Shown: positions 1 to 8,292, counted from the stretch's first letter. The stretch: DNA of 64,000 nt from an uncultured Verrucomicrobia subdivision 3 bacterium (GCA_903884535.1 CAISEZ010000071.1:1-64000), one strand, 5' to 3'. The notes: generated by a model not told the origin, from the sequence alone. Numbers and translations: made by a program.

Positions 1-123
1 CAACTTTCCGTCAGCCCAGCGGTCGGATTTCGGCCTCGGTTGGGACAAACGTTACTGCTGTTCCCACGCCGATTTCTGAAAATTTCACCCATAAAAATTG
101 CAGGTCCGAAAATTCACCCGTAG

Positions 124-3100
124 TTCAACAGACTGTTAGGTTCCGGTCCAAATATCTTTACGGGCACGGTGACGTATGGCGGCACGGCCGGCGTGACGGG
201 CACCTCGGCGGCATTTGTGGCGGGCGTGTTGTCCAGCGCCAGCGTGACGGCACCCAATGGTGGCAACAGTTTGACGGTGACGGTGAACGATGGCTCAGGC
301 CATACCGGAAGTCAGACCATCGCCACGATCAACCTGATTTACCATTACCGGACCGCCGCCGGCTTTGTCAGCGGCAATTGGAGTGACTTTAATACCTGGG
401 AATACTCAACGGATGGAGGAAGCACATGGACCCAATCCACCTCGACCACGCCCGACTCCACGTCTGACACGATTGAAATCCGCACCGGAAATGTGGCCGT
501 GGACGCGGCGACTTTGACGGTGGATCAAGTCACCATTGATGCCACGGCCACGGTGACAGTCAACAGCGGAAACGTGCTGACCATCGCCACCGGCGGGCTT
601 ACCGTGGCGGCGAATGGCACGCTCGCCTGCGCCGGCACCGGAGCGATCAATATCAATGCCTCCTCCACGCTTGTGAACAACGGCACGGTGAATTACACCA
701 GCACGACGCTGATGGGTGGTTCTTCTTCAGGCTCTTTCACCCAAGGCGCGAATGCCACGTTTAATTTCGCAGGAGCTTCCATTACTCCGGCACTTACGGC
801 GACTGCGAGCGGCAACACGGTCAATTATACTACCGGCACCGGACAAACGGTTAAGCCAACAACCTATGTGAATCTGACCTTCTCCGGCAGCGGCGCGATG
901 ACAAGCAGCAGCAGCGTGACTGTGACTGGCAACTTGACTATGAAGGCTGCTGTCACACTATCCAGTTCGCCTACCTATACGGGTGCGGGTGCCTTGATAT
1001 ATGATGGAGTCACCATGACGGTTGGGAAGGAGCTTGTAGCGAATGCTCCGGTTACGCTTCAGAATGGCAGTGTTATATCGCTGGCTGGCTCAAATTTTGC
1101 CACGACTGGCAATTTTACTGTCGGTGTGAATTGCACGTTTGATACTACCGTAAGCAGAAAATTAACAGTCAACACGCCTGGCATTCTTGACGTATCTGGG
1201 ACCTATATTTCAAGAGACGGTTCTAGCGACGGAACAACTGGAACTGGAAGCTGTAATATTGAAAGTGGCGGTGTTTTTCAGTGTAACGACACTCATACTA
1301 CGTTGACCATTGCCAGTGTGACTGTGAAAAGTGGCGGCATTGTTCAGGTGCTCGCAAACACGACCGTGCCGACTGCGACATGGCAGAGTGGTTCAGAGCT
1401 TCAACTGAAAAATAATGGGACGCTGCTGGGAACAGGAATGGCGCAAACCTTTGACAAGATTACAGTCAATTCTGCAGGCACGGTTACGCTCCCCGCGTCA
1501 GCCGCCCCGACCGTGAATAACACGCTGACGATCACTGCCGGCGCGTTGGCTGATGGTGGAAATACCATTACCGCCAAAGCCAATGTGTCCAATTTCGGCA
1601 CGCATACTGGCGCGGGCAAAATTTCACTTACCGGAGGATCGGCTCAACATCAGCTTTCCGGCACGGGTGCTTACTCAAATCTGGAATTGAATGATGCCAA
1701 CGGCGCGGCCATCGCCAGTGGAACATCAACCATCAACGGCACGCTCACACTTACCACCGGCACATTCAGCAATGCAGGCAGTATCACAATGGCTGCCGCT
1801 TCAACCATTTCCCGCGCCACGGGCTCTTTGGATGCATCGCCTACATTTGGCGCGTCGGTAAAAGTGACCTATACCGGTTCTACCTCCATAACCACCGGCA
1901 ATGAAATACCATCTGTAGCGGGTGTTTTGAGCATACTTACCGCCAACAACACAGGCACTACGGGTGTAACGCTTGGCGGCAACGTTACCATCAACGGTGC
2001 TTCCGCCGTTGGGGCTTCCGGTGTCCTGACCGTGCCTGGTTCTACAACTCTTGAAATCGCTTCAGGAGGAACTTTGGTAGTCAACGCGAGCGGCCTGGTA
2101 GCTGTGCAGTCAGGTGGTATTTTGAAGAATTCCGGGGCGGCAAGCGATATTACGTCCACGGCGACTACTTTGACCTTAGCTTCTACAGCCATCTACCAGC
2201 ACAATCCTGCAAGTGGAGGCGGGACCATTCCGACTGCTGGATGGAATGCAAATTCCACCTGTGCGATCATCGGCGCGCTGTCGAGCGCGCCAGGTGGCCT
2301 TGCCCAGACATTCGGGAACTTTACCTGGGATACTGCCACCCAGTCGGCCAACATTGGACTTGGACTGAGTGCCAGCACATTTAACGTCGGCGGCACTCTT
2401 ACCATGAACAATTCCGGCAGTAGTAAGCGGGTTTCTATTGCAAGCACGGGAAGTCCCACGATAAGCGTCGGAAATTTGGTGGTTTCAGGGGGCGAACTGG
2501 ACTTTACAACCGGTGCCGGAATTCCGGTTGTTACCGTAACGGGCAATGTGACTTTGAGCGGCGGGGGCATACTTGCTCCAGTTAATGGCGGAACGAGCGC
2601 GAGCTTAAATGTTGGCGGCAACTGGGCGAACAGCGGAACATTCACGTCAGCCGGCAGCACGGTCACGTTCAATGGCACAGCTGCCCAATCCATTGGCGGC
2701 AGTGGCATCACCACCTTCAACAATGTGACCATCGCCAACACCGCGCAGCCGGTCTCTTTGGGCATCAATGAGACGGTCAGCGGCACGCTGACGGTCAATG
2801 CGAGCGCAAACTTGGACTTTAACAGCATGATCCTTACGACGTCCCACGCCCCGGTATTGAATGGCGGCTTGACGATGGAAGTCACCAAGAGCGGTTCGTT
2901 ATCCGGCTCGCAACTGGCGCAAACCGCCGGGGCGCTCACCTATGGCGGCACGTTGACGGTCAACCTGCTCAGCGGCACGTTGGCCAGCGGTGACACCGTA
3001 ACATTGTTTAGTAGCACGAGAACGGGCCATGGCTACAGCGGCTATTTCAGCAGCGTCACCGTGCCGGCCGTTCCTAGCGGGACTTCCTGGGATACCAATG

Positions 3101-3666
3101 ATCTGCGCACCGCCGGCGTGCTGGACATTTATCCATTCACAACTACTTCTCTGACTGCGTCCACGCCGATGAACACGGCGGCAGTGATTGCGCCCCTCAA
3201 GCTGGCTAATCACGTCACCGCTTCCCGGGCGTCAACTCTCACGGACAACAAGGTGACGTTGGTGACTACGCCGTCACACGGCAGTGCCAGCGTGAGCAGC
3301 GGTGTTTTGACCTATACCCCGACGGGAGGTTATACAGGCAGCGACAGTTTCACCTGCACTTTCCAAGACGGACATGGTTGGCAGACGATGGCGGTGAGCG
3401 CGACGGTTGGTTCCGGCACGGGCCAGTCACCCAACGCGGTTTATACGGGCACCAGCGGCGGAAATTTCGTGGTGAATTTTGCTGGCATCCCCGGCGACAC
3501 CTACACGGTGGAGTCCGGTCCATCGGCGAGCGGTCCGTGGACGAAATTGGCGAACTACACCGCCCCGTCTGATAATGGTCAGGGCTTTGGCATCGGGGTG
3601 TTTCAAGTGAGCGATCCGATGAGCAACGGGGCCGGCTTTTACCGCACGGTTTATCCCAGCTACTGA
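124..3666 (+). CDS. large secreted repeat-rich beta-helix/adhesin-like protein, probably lacking its native 5' end
   Basis: 1165-aa ORF from a GTG at 169; frame is open back to a TAG at 121. Low-complexity G/T/S/N repeats such as 'GNLTM', 'GTLTLT'; C-terminal 'YTVESGPSASGPWTKLANYT' resembles tails of secreted proteins. No signal peptide at the apparent start. Confidence 0.6.
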   Translation, partial: FNRLLGSGPNIFTGTVTYGGTAGVTGTSAAFVAGVLSSASVTAPNGGNSLTVTVNDGSGHTGSQTIATINLIYHYRTAAGFVSGNWSDFNTWEYSTDGGSTWTQSTSTTPDSTSDTIEIRTGNVAVDAATLTVDQVTIDATATVTVNSGNVLTIATGGLTVAANGTLACAGTGAININASSTLVNNGTVNYTSTTLMGGSSSGSFTQGANATFNFAGASITPALTATASGNTVNYTTGTGQTVKPTTYVNLTFSGSGAMTSSSSVTVTGNLTMKAAVTLSSSPTYTGAGALIYDGVTMTVGKELVANAPVTLQNGSVISLAGSNFATTGNFTVGVNCTFDTTVSRKLTVNTPGILDVSGTYISRDGSSDGTTGTGSCNIESGGVFQCNDTHTTLTIASVTVKSGGIVQVLANTTVPTATWQSGSELQLKNNGTLLGTGMAQTFDKITVNSAGTVTLPASAAPTVNNTLTITAGALADGGNTITAKANVSNFGTHTGAGKISLTGGSAQHQLSGTGAYSNLELNDANGAAIASGTSTINGTLTLTTGTFSNAGSITMAAASTISRATGSLDASPTFGASVKVTYTGSTSITTGNEIPSVAGVLSILTANNTGTTGVTLGGNVTINGASAVGASGVLTVPGSTTLEIASGGTLVVNASGLVAVQSGGILKNSGAASDITSTATTLTLASTAIYQHNPASGGGTIPTAGWNANSTCAIIGALSSAPGGLAQTFGNFTWDTATQSANIGLGLSASTFNVGGTLTMNNSGSSKRVSIASTGSPTISVGNLVVSGGELDFTTGAGIPVVTVTGNVTLSGGGILAPVNGGTSASLNVGGNWANSGTFTSAGSTVTFNGTAAQSIGGSGITTFNNVTIANTAQPVSLGINETVSGTLTVNASANLDFNSMILTTSHAPVLNGGLTMEVTKSGSLSGSQLAQTAGALTYGGTLTVNLLSGTLASGDTVTLFSSTRTGHGYSGYFSSVTVPAVPSGTSWDTNDLRTAGVLDIYPFTTTSLTASTPMNTAAVIAPLKLANHVTASRASTLTDNKVTLVTTPSHGSASVSSGVLTYTPTGGYTGSDSFTCTFQDGHGWQTMAVSATVGSGTGQSPNAVYTGTSGGNFVVNFAGIPGDTYTVESGPSASGPWTKLANYTAPSDNGQGFGIGVFQVSDPMSNGAGFYRTVYPSY

Positions 3667-3698
3667 AACGCGCAGACAAAACCTCAACTTTTCAAATC

Positions 3699-3863
3699 TA
3701 TGAAAACCATCAGCGGCTCAATCAGCCCGACTTCGGGCAGCGAGTCCACGATGGCTTTGAACCGTCGGATGTTCGTGTGATCTTTGATGACCTTCGTCGG
3801 CAGCAGTTTCGCCACGTCCACCACTTGCTTCCGCATCTCGAATGCAATTTTGCCGGCGCTCAT
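3699..3863 (-). pseudogene. truncated second ParB-like protein (N-terminal fragment only)
   Basis: Reverse-strand reading from ATG at 3863 gives MSAGKIAFEMRKQVVDVAKLLPTKVIKDHTNIRRFKAIVDSLPEVGLIEPLMVF, a ParB N-terminal-like segment, then unrelated sequence and an early stop. Start overlaps the stop of the upstream ParB-like gene (ATGA). Confidence 0.6.
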
Positions 3864-4750
3864 GCCGCCTCCAGTTGTTTTTCCGTGACCCGGCTCCAGA
3901 TGTCTTTGGGCATGGTTCCCAATTTTTCCGCCCGCAACAGCGTCACGAAATGTTCATCGGCCACCAGCCGCCGCAACGCCGCCACTAAAAACAATACTTT
4001 TTCTTCGCAGAATCGTGCCTTCTTGACCATCAACCGCTGCTTCTGGCTTTCCCGGCGATAGGCATTTACCAGACTGTCGGCGCTCGTGGCCGGCTGTTTG
4101 GAACTGTGCGGCCCGTTGCCGCGCTGCCGGCCAATCAACCGCCGCCGGTCCATCACGCGCCGGATCATCCGCAGTGCATTCTGTGTCAGTTGCTTTTTTT
4201 CGCACGCCTTCAATAGCTCGCGCTGCATTTCAATCCCTTCCGTGCGCGCAATCTCCACGGCCACGCCGACGGGAATCCGCCCGTTCAAGGCCGCATCCAA
4301 AAGCCGTGTTTCGCCCGACTTTTTGAGCGTGAGCAGGTCATGGATACTGGTCGGGTCCATGTCAATGCGGGCGCTGATTTGTTTCAGAGTTAATCCCTCC
4401 TTTTTCAAACGCTCGATTTCTGTCAGCATTTCAATCGGCGCGGGATTGCGCCGTGCCATGTTCTCCGCCAGGCTGCACAACAGCCGGTCTTCCTTGCTGA
4501 TCCGCACCACCACCGCTGGAATTTCGGTATAACCCAGCACCCGGAACGCTTCGATGCGTCCTTGTCCGCAAACCAGGTCATACGTCGGTCCTTCGCCCTC
4601 GTCGGCCTCCCGCTCGCTGACTTTGATCGGCTTTTTTAATCCTTGATTCTTGATGCTTTGCACAATCATCGCGAACCTCTTTGCATCCCGGTGCCGGTGA
4701 TTCAGGATGCGGATTTGGTCGAGCGGAATCATTTTTATTTCATCGTTCAT
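3860..4750 (-). CDS. RepB/ParB-like partition family protein (ParB N-terminal plus RepB C-terminal-like region)
   Basis: 296 aa; 'MIPLDQIRILNHRHRDAKRFAMIVQSIKNQGLKKPIKV...YDLVCGQGRIEAFRVLGYTEIPAVVV...LAENMARRNPAPIEMLTEIERLKKEGLTLKQISARI' matches ParB/RepB architecture with a downstream HTH. Confidence 0.8.
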   Translation of the reverse strand: MNDEIKMIPLDQIRILNHRHRDAKRFAMIVQSIKNQGLKKPIKVSEREADEGEGPTYDLVCGQGRIEAFRVLGYTEIPAVVVRISKEDRLLCSLAENMARRNPAPIEMLTEIERLKKEGLTLKQISARIDMDPTSIHDLLTLKKSGETRLLDAALNGRIPVGVAVEIARTEGIEMQRELLKACEKKQLTQNALRMIRRVMDRRRLIGRQRGNGPHSSKQPATSADSLVNAYRRESQKQRLMVKKARFCEEKVLFLVAALRRLVADEHFVTLLRAEKLGTMPKDIWSRVTEKQLEAA

Positions 4751-6293
4751 GGTCGTCCTCCAAATTGATGCGTTCCATCAGGCTGAAAAAATAATCCAGT
4801 GAGTCGCAGCGGTAGGTGTCGAGATAAATGCCATTGGCTTCCGCCACACGCAGGTTTTCCCAAGTCATATCTAGGCCGGGCAGCAAATAGTAATCCTGAA
4901 TGCCGTGGTTGGTGAAATCCATCCGCACGGCAATCGTGATGTCCGGTTTCAATCCTTCATCCAGCCGGATCAACCAGCGCGACGTTCCGGCGGCGGTGGA
5001 AGTGTGCCGGCACAGCACAACGGACACCCGCAGTTCGCCGTTCACCAGCAGCAGGTCCGTTTCGTCGTCTTGGATGGCCGTGCCGCCCTGGGCCATGATT
5101 TGTTTAACCACCGACGCCACGAGGTCCGGTCGCAGTTGGCGCAGCCGCCGGTTTTCCTCGATGAAACTGAAATCTATGCCGGGATCATAGCCGATGAGCT
5201 TGTAGGCATTGATGAGTGACCCGAACCGATGCCCAAAGGCTGCGCTTGACGGCAGCCCTTCCGTCTCATCAATCAGGATGCCCGAAATGCGGCCGTGCTG
5301 TTTGAATAGTTCGCGCAGCTTTTCCAGCATTTCTTCATTCGTCAATTTCTGGCTCCGCGCCAGGATGATTTCTTGTGCCCGTAAAAATATGTCCCGCTCG
5401 ACGATTCCTCGATAAGCCCCTTCCTTGCGAACCCATTTGTCTGGTGGATTGTTGACATGCTTCTTCTTCAGCTTGCACGAGGTGCGGTGATACACGTTGT
5501 TGCCAATGTATTTTTCGTTGATCAGCACTTCATGCACCGTCCCCCGGTTCCATTCCCGTCCAAAGTCAGTCTTGATACCTTGCGCGTTGAGGAGGGCGGC
5601 AATCTCAGTTTCCAATTTTTCTTCGGTGACGAATGCCTGATACATCCAGCGAACGGTTTTGACTTCTTCGTCCGGCCCTGGCTCCAGTATCACGCGGTCA
5701 GTCTGGATGCTTTTGTGTTCACCCATCTTGAGTTCGCCTTTCCGGTTGCCGCCACCGTCAATCAGCACCCGCCGCAGACCGAAACCGGCCGTGCCGCCTT
5801 GCCGGTAGCCCAGCGTCACCAGCCGGCAGGCCCATTGAAAAACTTTCGTGGAAAGCTCGCGGCTATATTCGCCCGCCATCATCCGTTTCACGCCCTTGAT
5901 GATGGTGCTCACCGGCGTGCCGTCGTTCTCGAATTGTTCCGCGCAGTAATGCACGGCTACGCCGGCACGTCGGCAGACAAATTCATAATGCGCGCTTTCA
6001 TCCGCATCCTGAAACCGCCCCCACCGGCTCACGTCATAGACCAGGATGCTGGAATAATCGGCCTTGCCCTCCTCGACATCGCGGATCATTTGCGCCAGCG
6101 AATCCCGGCCCTCGATGTTCAGCCCGCTTTTCCCGTCATCGGAATAATCCTTAACAATCTCCAGCCCGCGCACGTTCGCATACGCGAGAATCACATCCCG
6201 CTGGTTGCTCGTCGAATACTGCTGATGCTCCGTGGACATGCGCACATACAGCGCCGCCCGCTTGGCCCGAAGTTGTTCGTCATCCCGGCTCAT
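4740..6293 (-). CDS. large serine recombinase
   Basis: Start at 6293 (MSRDDEQLRAKRAALYVRMSTEHQQYSTSNQ...). Resolvase motifs 'YVRMS', 'VYDVSRWGRFQDADESAHYEF'; recombinase domain 'GYRQGGTAGFGLRR...LNAQGIKTDFGREWNRGTVHEVLINEKYIGNNVY'. Overlaps the downstream ParB-like gene by 11 nt. Confidence 0.9.
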   Translation of the reverse strand: MSRDDEQLRAKRAALYVRMSTEHQQYSTSNQRDVILAYANVRGLEIVKDYSDDGKSGLNIEGRDSLAQMIRDVEEGKADYSSILVYDVSRWGRFQDADESAHYEFVCRRAGVAVHYCAEQFENDGTPVSTIIKGVKRMMAGEYSRELSTKVFQWACRLVTLGYRQGGTAGFGLRRVLIDGGGNRKGELKMGEHKSIQTDRVILEPGPDEEVKTVRWMYQAFVTEEKLETEIAALLNAQGIKTDFGREWNRGTVHEVLINEKYIGNNVYHRTSCKLKKKHVNNPPDKWVRKEGAYRGIVERDIFLRAQEIILARSQKLTNEEMLEKLRELFKQHGRISGILIDETEGLPSSAAFGHRFGSLINAYKLIGYDPGIDFSFIEENRRLRQLRPDLVASVVKQIMAQGGTAIQDDETDLLLVNGELRVSVVLCRHTSTAAGTSRWLIRLDEGLKPDITIAVRMDFTNHGIQDYYLLPGLDMTWENLRVAEANGIYLDTYRCDSLDYFFSLMERINLEDDHER

Positions 6294-6442
6294 GATTCGC
6301 CATCGGTTGCCACGCTTACGATTTTCAGGCCGCGCTGCCGCGCATACCGGCGGATCACCTTCAGTTGGGCGGCGACAGAATGATCCAGTTGCCGCCCGGA
6401 TTTGCGCCCGTAAGCGGCAGTTCGATGTGTTCGTTTTTTCAT
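6290..6442 (-). CDS. micro-ORF resembling a serine recombinase N-terminus
   Basis: MKKRTHRTAAYGRKSGRQLDHSVAAQLKVIRRYARQRGLKIVSVATDGES aligns with recombinase residues RAALYVRMSTEHQQYSTSNQRDVILAYANVRGLEIVKDYSDDGKSG; ATGA overlap with the recombinase start. Confidence 0.6.
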   Translation of the reverse strand: MKKRTHRTAAYGRKSGRQLDHSVAAQLKVIRRYARQRGLKIVSVATDGES

Positions 6443-6527
6443 GGCTTGATAATTCCACTTATCAGGAATCAAAAACCATGATAACGGCGGCTGACCGTAG
6501 AATCTAACTGGATTTGTAACGCAACCG

Positions 6528-6779
6528 TTATGCGGTGCGTTTGCGTCGCCAGTAATCGGGATGTTTTTTGCGCCACTCTTGGACGCGCAGCACGTTGGCC
6601 GGGCCGCGCCAGTGATCCCAATTTACGGGTTGGGCCAGCCAGCGCTTGTAGCTCGCGATTTTGCGCGCCTTTTGGCAGCGTTGCTTGGAGCAGTAGCGCT
6701 GGTGAAAAGCGGCTTTGGGATCCGGCGTGAACCATTGCTGGCAGCCGGCACATAATTTGCGGAGATGCTTTTTTTGCAC
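6528..6779 (-). CDS. small CxxC...C zinc-finger-like protein of the mobile cassette
   Basis: 83 aa: MQKKHLRKLCAGCQQWFTPDPKAAFHQRYCSKQRCQKARKIASYKRWLAQPVNWDHWRGPANVLRVQEWRKKHPDYWRRKRTA; CxxC plus YCSxxxC spacing suggests a metal-binding site. Confidence 0.65.
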   Translation of the reverse strand: MQKKHLRKLCAGCQQWFTPDPKAAFHQRYCSKQRCQKARKIASYKRWLAQPVNWDHWRGPANVLRVQEWRKKHPDYWRRKRTA

Positions 6780-7139
6780 CCCGCATTTTCAACCGGTCCG
6801 TTTAGGATCGCAGCTTTGACCACTACGTTTTTTCAGCCAAGCTGACCGATGGACACGCGGCCTGGACAACGACAATCAGCCGATTTTTAATTTTCATTGC
6901 TGCCGTATTACCCTTACGCCGGACGGATCATTTATCTGGCCGGCACGACCTGACACTGTCAGTGAAATTGCCAGTGAAAGCGGTTGAGGAGCGTTGAAAA
7001 ATAGTGGTGAGTTAAAGCAGGTTTCCCTTGTATTCACAGGCGATTTTGCTATTTTATTAGCACTAAATCGTGCCGTCAACCTCGCAGCGCGCTGTTGCTA
7101 CCGGACCCGAATAACGCGCCGGGCATGGCATGGCTTGGC

Positions 7140-7263
7140 GTAGGGCAGATTTTCCAATCTGCCGGTTCACGGAACTTTCCAGTTCCGTGGAGGCGCTCCG
7201 GTTGCGCGAGGAACTGGCGACTGGAAAGTCGCCCGAACCCGCAGGCTGGAAAGCCTGCGCTAC
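7140..7263. repeat. REP/BIME-like multi-hairpin element, copy 1
   Basis: GTAG...CTAC boundaries; hairpins GGCAGATT-TTCC-AATCTGCC, CACGGAACT-TTCC-AGTTCCGTG, GGCGACT-GGAA-AGTCGCC, CGCAGGCT-GGAA-AGCCTGCG. Confidence 0.85.
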
Positions 7264-7456
7264 ACGCGCGGCGGTCTTGGCGGGCGGTCACCACCTAGCC
7301 CAAAGCGGAAACTCCTGGCGGAGGGCCACCAGGTAAAGCGAAAGCGAAAAGCGGTATGCGAAAAGTGAATAAATCTTAGCCGCAATAAAGCACAGAAGGC
7401 GCGGGCGAAAAACTTGAAAGTTGAAAACAGAAAGCGGAAATGAAACCGCCAAGACC

Positions 7457-7481
7457 GGACGGCCCAGCGGTCCGTCCCTAC
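7457..7481. repeat. single REP-like palindrome (inverted, CTAC end)
   Basis: GGACGG...CCGTCC followed by CTAC (reverse complement starts GTAG-GGACGG). Confidence 0.55.
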
Positions 7482-7520
7482 GATGGATGAATCGGCTTAC
7501 GCTGACGGCCACTCCTTGGC

Positions 7521-7644
7521 GTAGGGCAGATTTTCCAATCTGCCGGTTCACGGAACTTTCCAGTTCCGTGGAGGCGCTTGGGTCGCGCGCGGAACTGGCG
7601 GTTGGAAAACCGCCTCAACCGGCAGGCTGGAAAGCCTGCCCTAC
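7521..7644. repeat. REP/BIME-like multi-hairpin element, copy 2
   Basis: Same 124-bp layout as copy 1: GTAGGGCAGATTTTCCAATCTGCC ... GGCGGTT-GGAA-AACCGCC ... GGCAGGCT-GGAA-AGCCTGCC-CTAC. Confidence 0.85.
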
Positions 7645-7751
7645 ATGGTCTTTGCAGACGGCCTCCAAAAGGACGCCGCGCCGCGTGTGGCTGCGCGCTG
7701 GCGCGAAATATTCCTTTTGGGAAAACCGGTTTTCAGATTTAAGCTTCGGCC

Positions 7752-8000
7752 ATGAGTGCGATACTGGAACAAGTGACGGAAGAAATCAGTGAACTTTCTC
7801 CGCAAGACCGCAAGGAACTGCTCGCCCGCCTGATCCGCGAGCTGGAGCCGGCAGAAGATCTTTCCCAAGCTGAAATTGAAGCCGCATGGAATCAGGAAAT
7901 TTCCCGGCGCTTGGAGGAAATTGATTCCGGGAAGGTGAAGCTGGTTCCGGCTGAAGAAGTTTTTGCCAAGATTCAAGCCCGGCTGGATGAAGCCCGTTAA
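7752..8000 (+). CDS. addiction-module antitoxin-like protein (TIGR02574-type)
   Basis: 82 aa 'ISELSPQDRKELLARLIRELEPAED...EAAWNQEISRRLEEIDSGKVKLVPAEEVFAKIQARL', typical of small antitoxins paired with RelE/ParE toxins. Confidence 0.8.
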   Translation: MSAILEQVTEEISELSPQDRKELLARLIRELEPAEDLSQAEIEAAWNQEISRRLEEIDSGKVKLVPAEEVFAKIQARLDEAR

Positions 8001-8292
8001 ATTTCATCCGCATGCCGCATGCGAACTGGTCGAGAATGTTGGTTTTTACAATGGCCGTCTTTCCGGTTTGGGCAATGACTTATTCAAGGCGGTTAAAGTG
8101 GCTGGTCGCCACATTCAAGCCGACCCGGTGCGCCGCCCGCTTCGACGCGACGGCACGCGTCAGGTAAAATTGCCGCGGTTTCCGTATGCTGCGGTTTATC
8201 GGGATCAGCTGGAATGGATTGAAATCGTTGCTGTCGCCCACGGCGCACGCCGTCCGGGTATTGGCGGAATCGCCTGTGAAGCCTACGCATAA
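7987..8292 (+). CDS. RelE/ParE-family toxin
   Basis: MKPVKFHPHAACELVENVGFYNGRLSGLGNDLFKAVKVAGRHIQADP...VKLPRFPYAAVYRDQLEWIEIVAVAHGARRPG; ParE-like fold signature; start overlaps the antitoxin stop. Confidence 0.8.
   Translation: MKPVKFHPHAACELVENVGFYNGRLSGLGNDLFKAVKVAGRHIQADPVRRPLRRDGTRQVKLPRFPYAAVYRDQLEWIEIVAVAHGARRPGIGGIACEAYA

Larger units (their letters stand above)
3699..6779 (-). mobile_element. candidate mobile cassette: zinc-finger protein / recombinase micro-ORF / large serine recombinase / RepB-like / truncated ParB-like
   Basis: Contiguous co-oriented genes, partly overlapping; last gene truncated; flanked by unrelated sequence and repeats. Element ends not defined. Confidence 0.6.

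Noticed and set aside
5457-6383. 308-aa plus-strand ORF opposite the recombinase
   Set aside because: Antisense to strong recombinase motifs; no independent support.
6481-6531. ATAACGG...CCGTTAT inverted repeat as an att site
   Set aside because: Only 7 bp with a 37-nt spacer; expected by chance and no second copy noticed.
7076-7336. Short ORFs over the first multi-hairpin element
   Set aside because: Reading frames run through palindromic repeat sequence; explained by non-coding structure.
7140-7644. CRISPR array
   Set aside because: Only two copies about 380 bp apart with internal multi-hairpin structure, no regular spacers and no cas genes.
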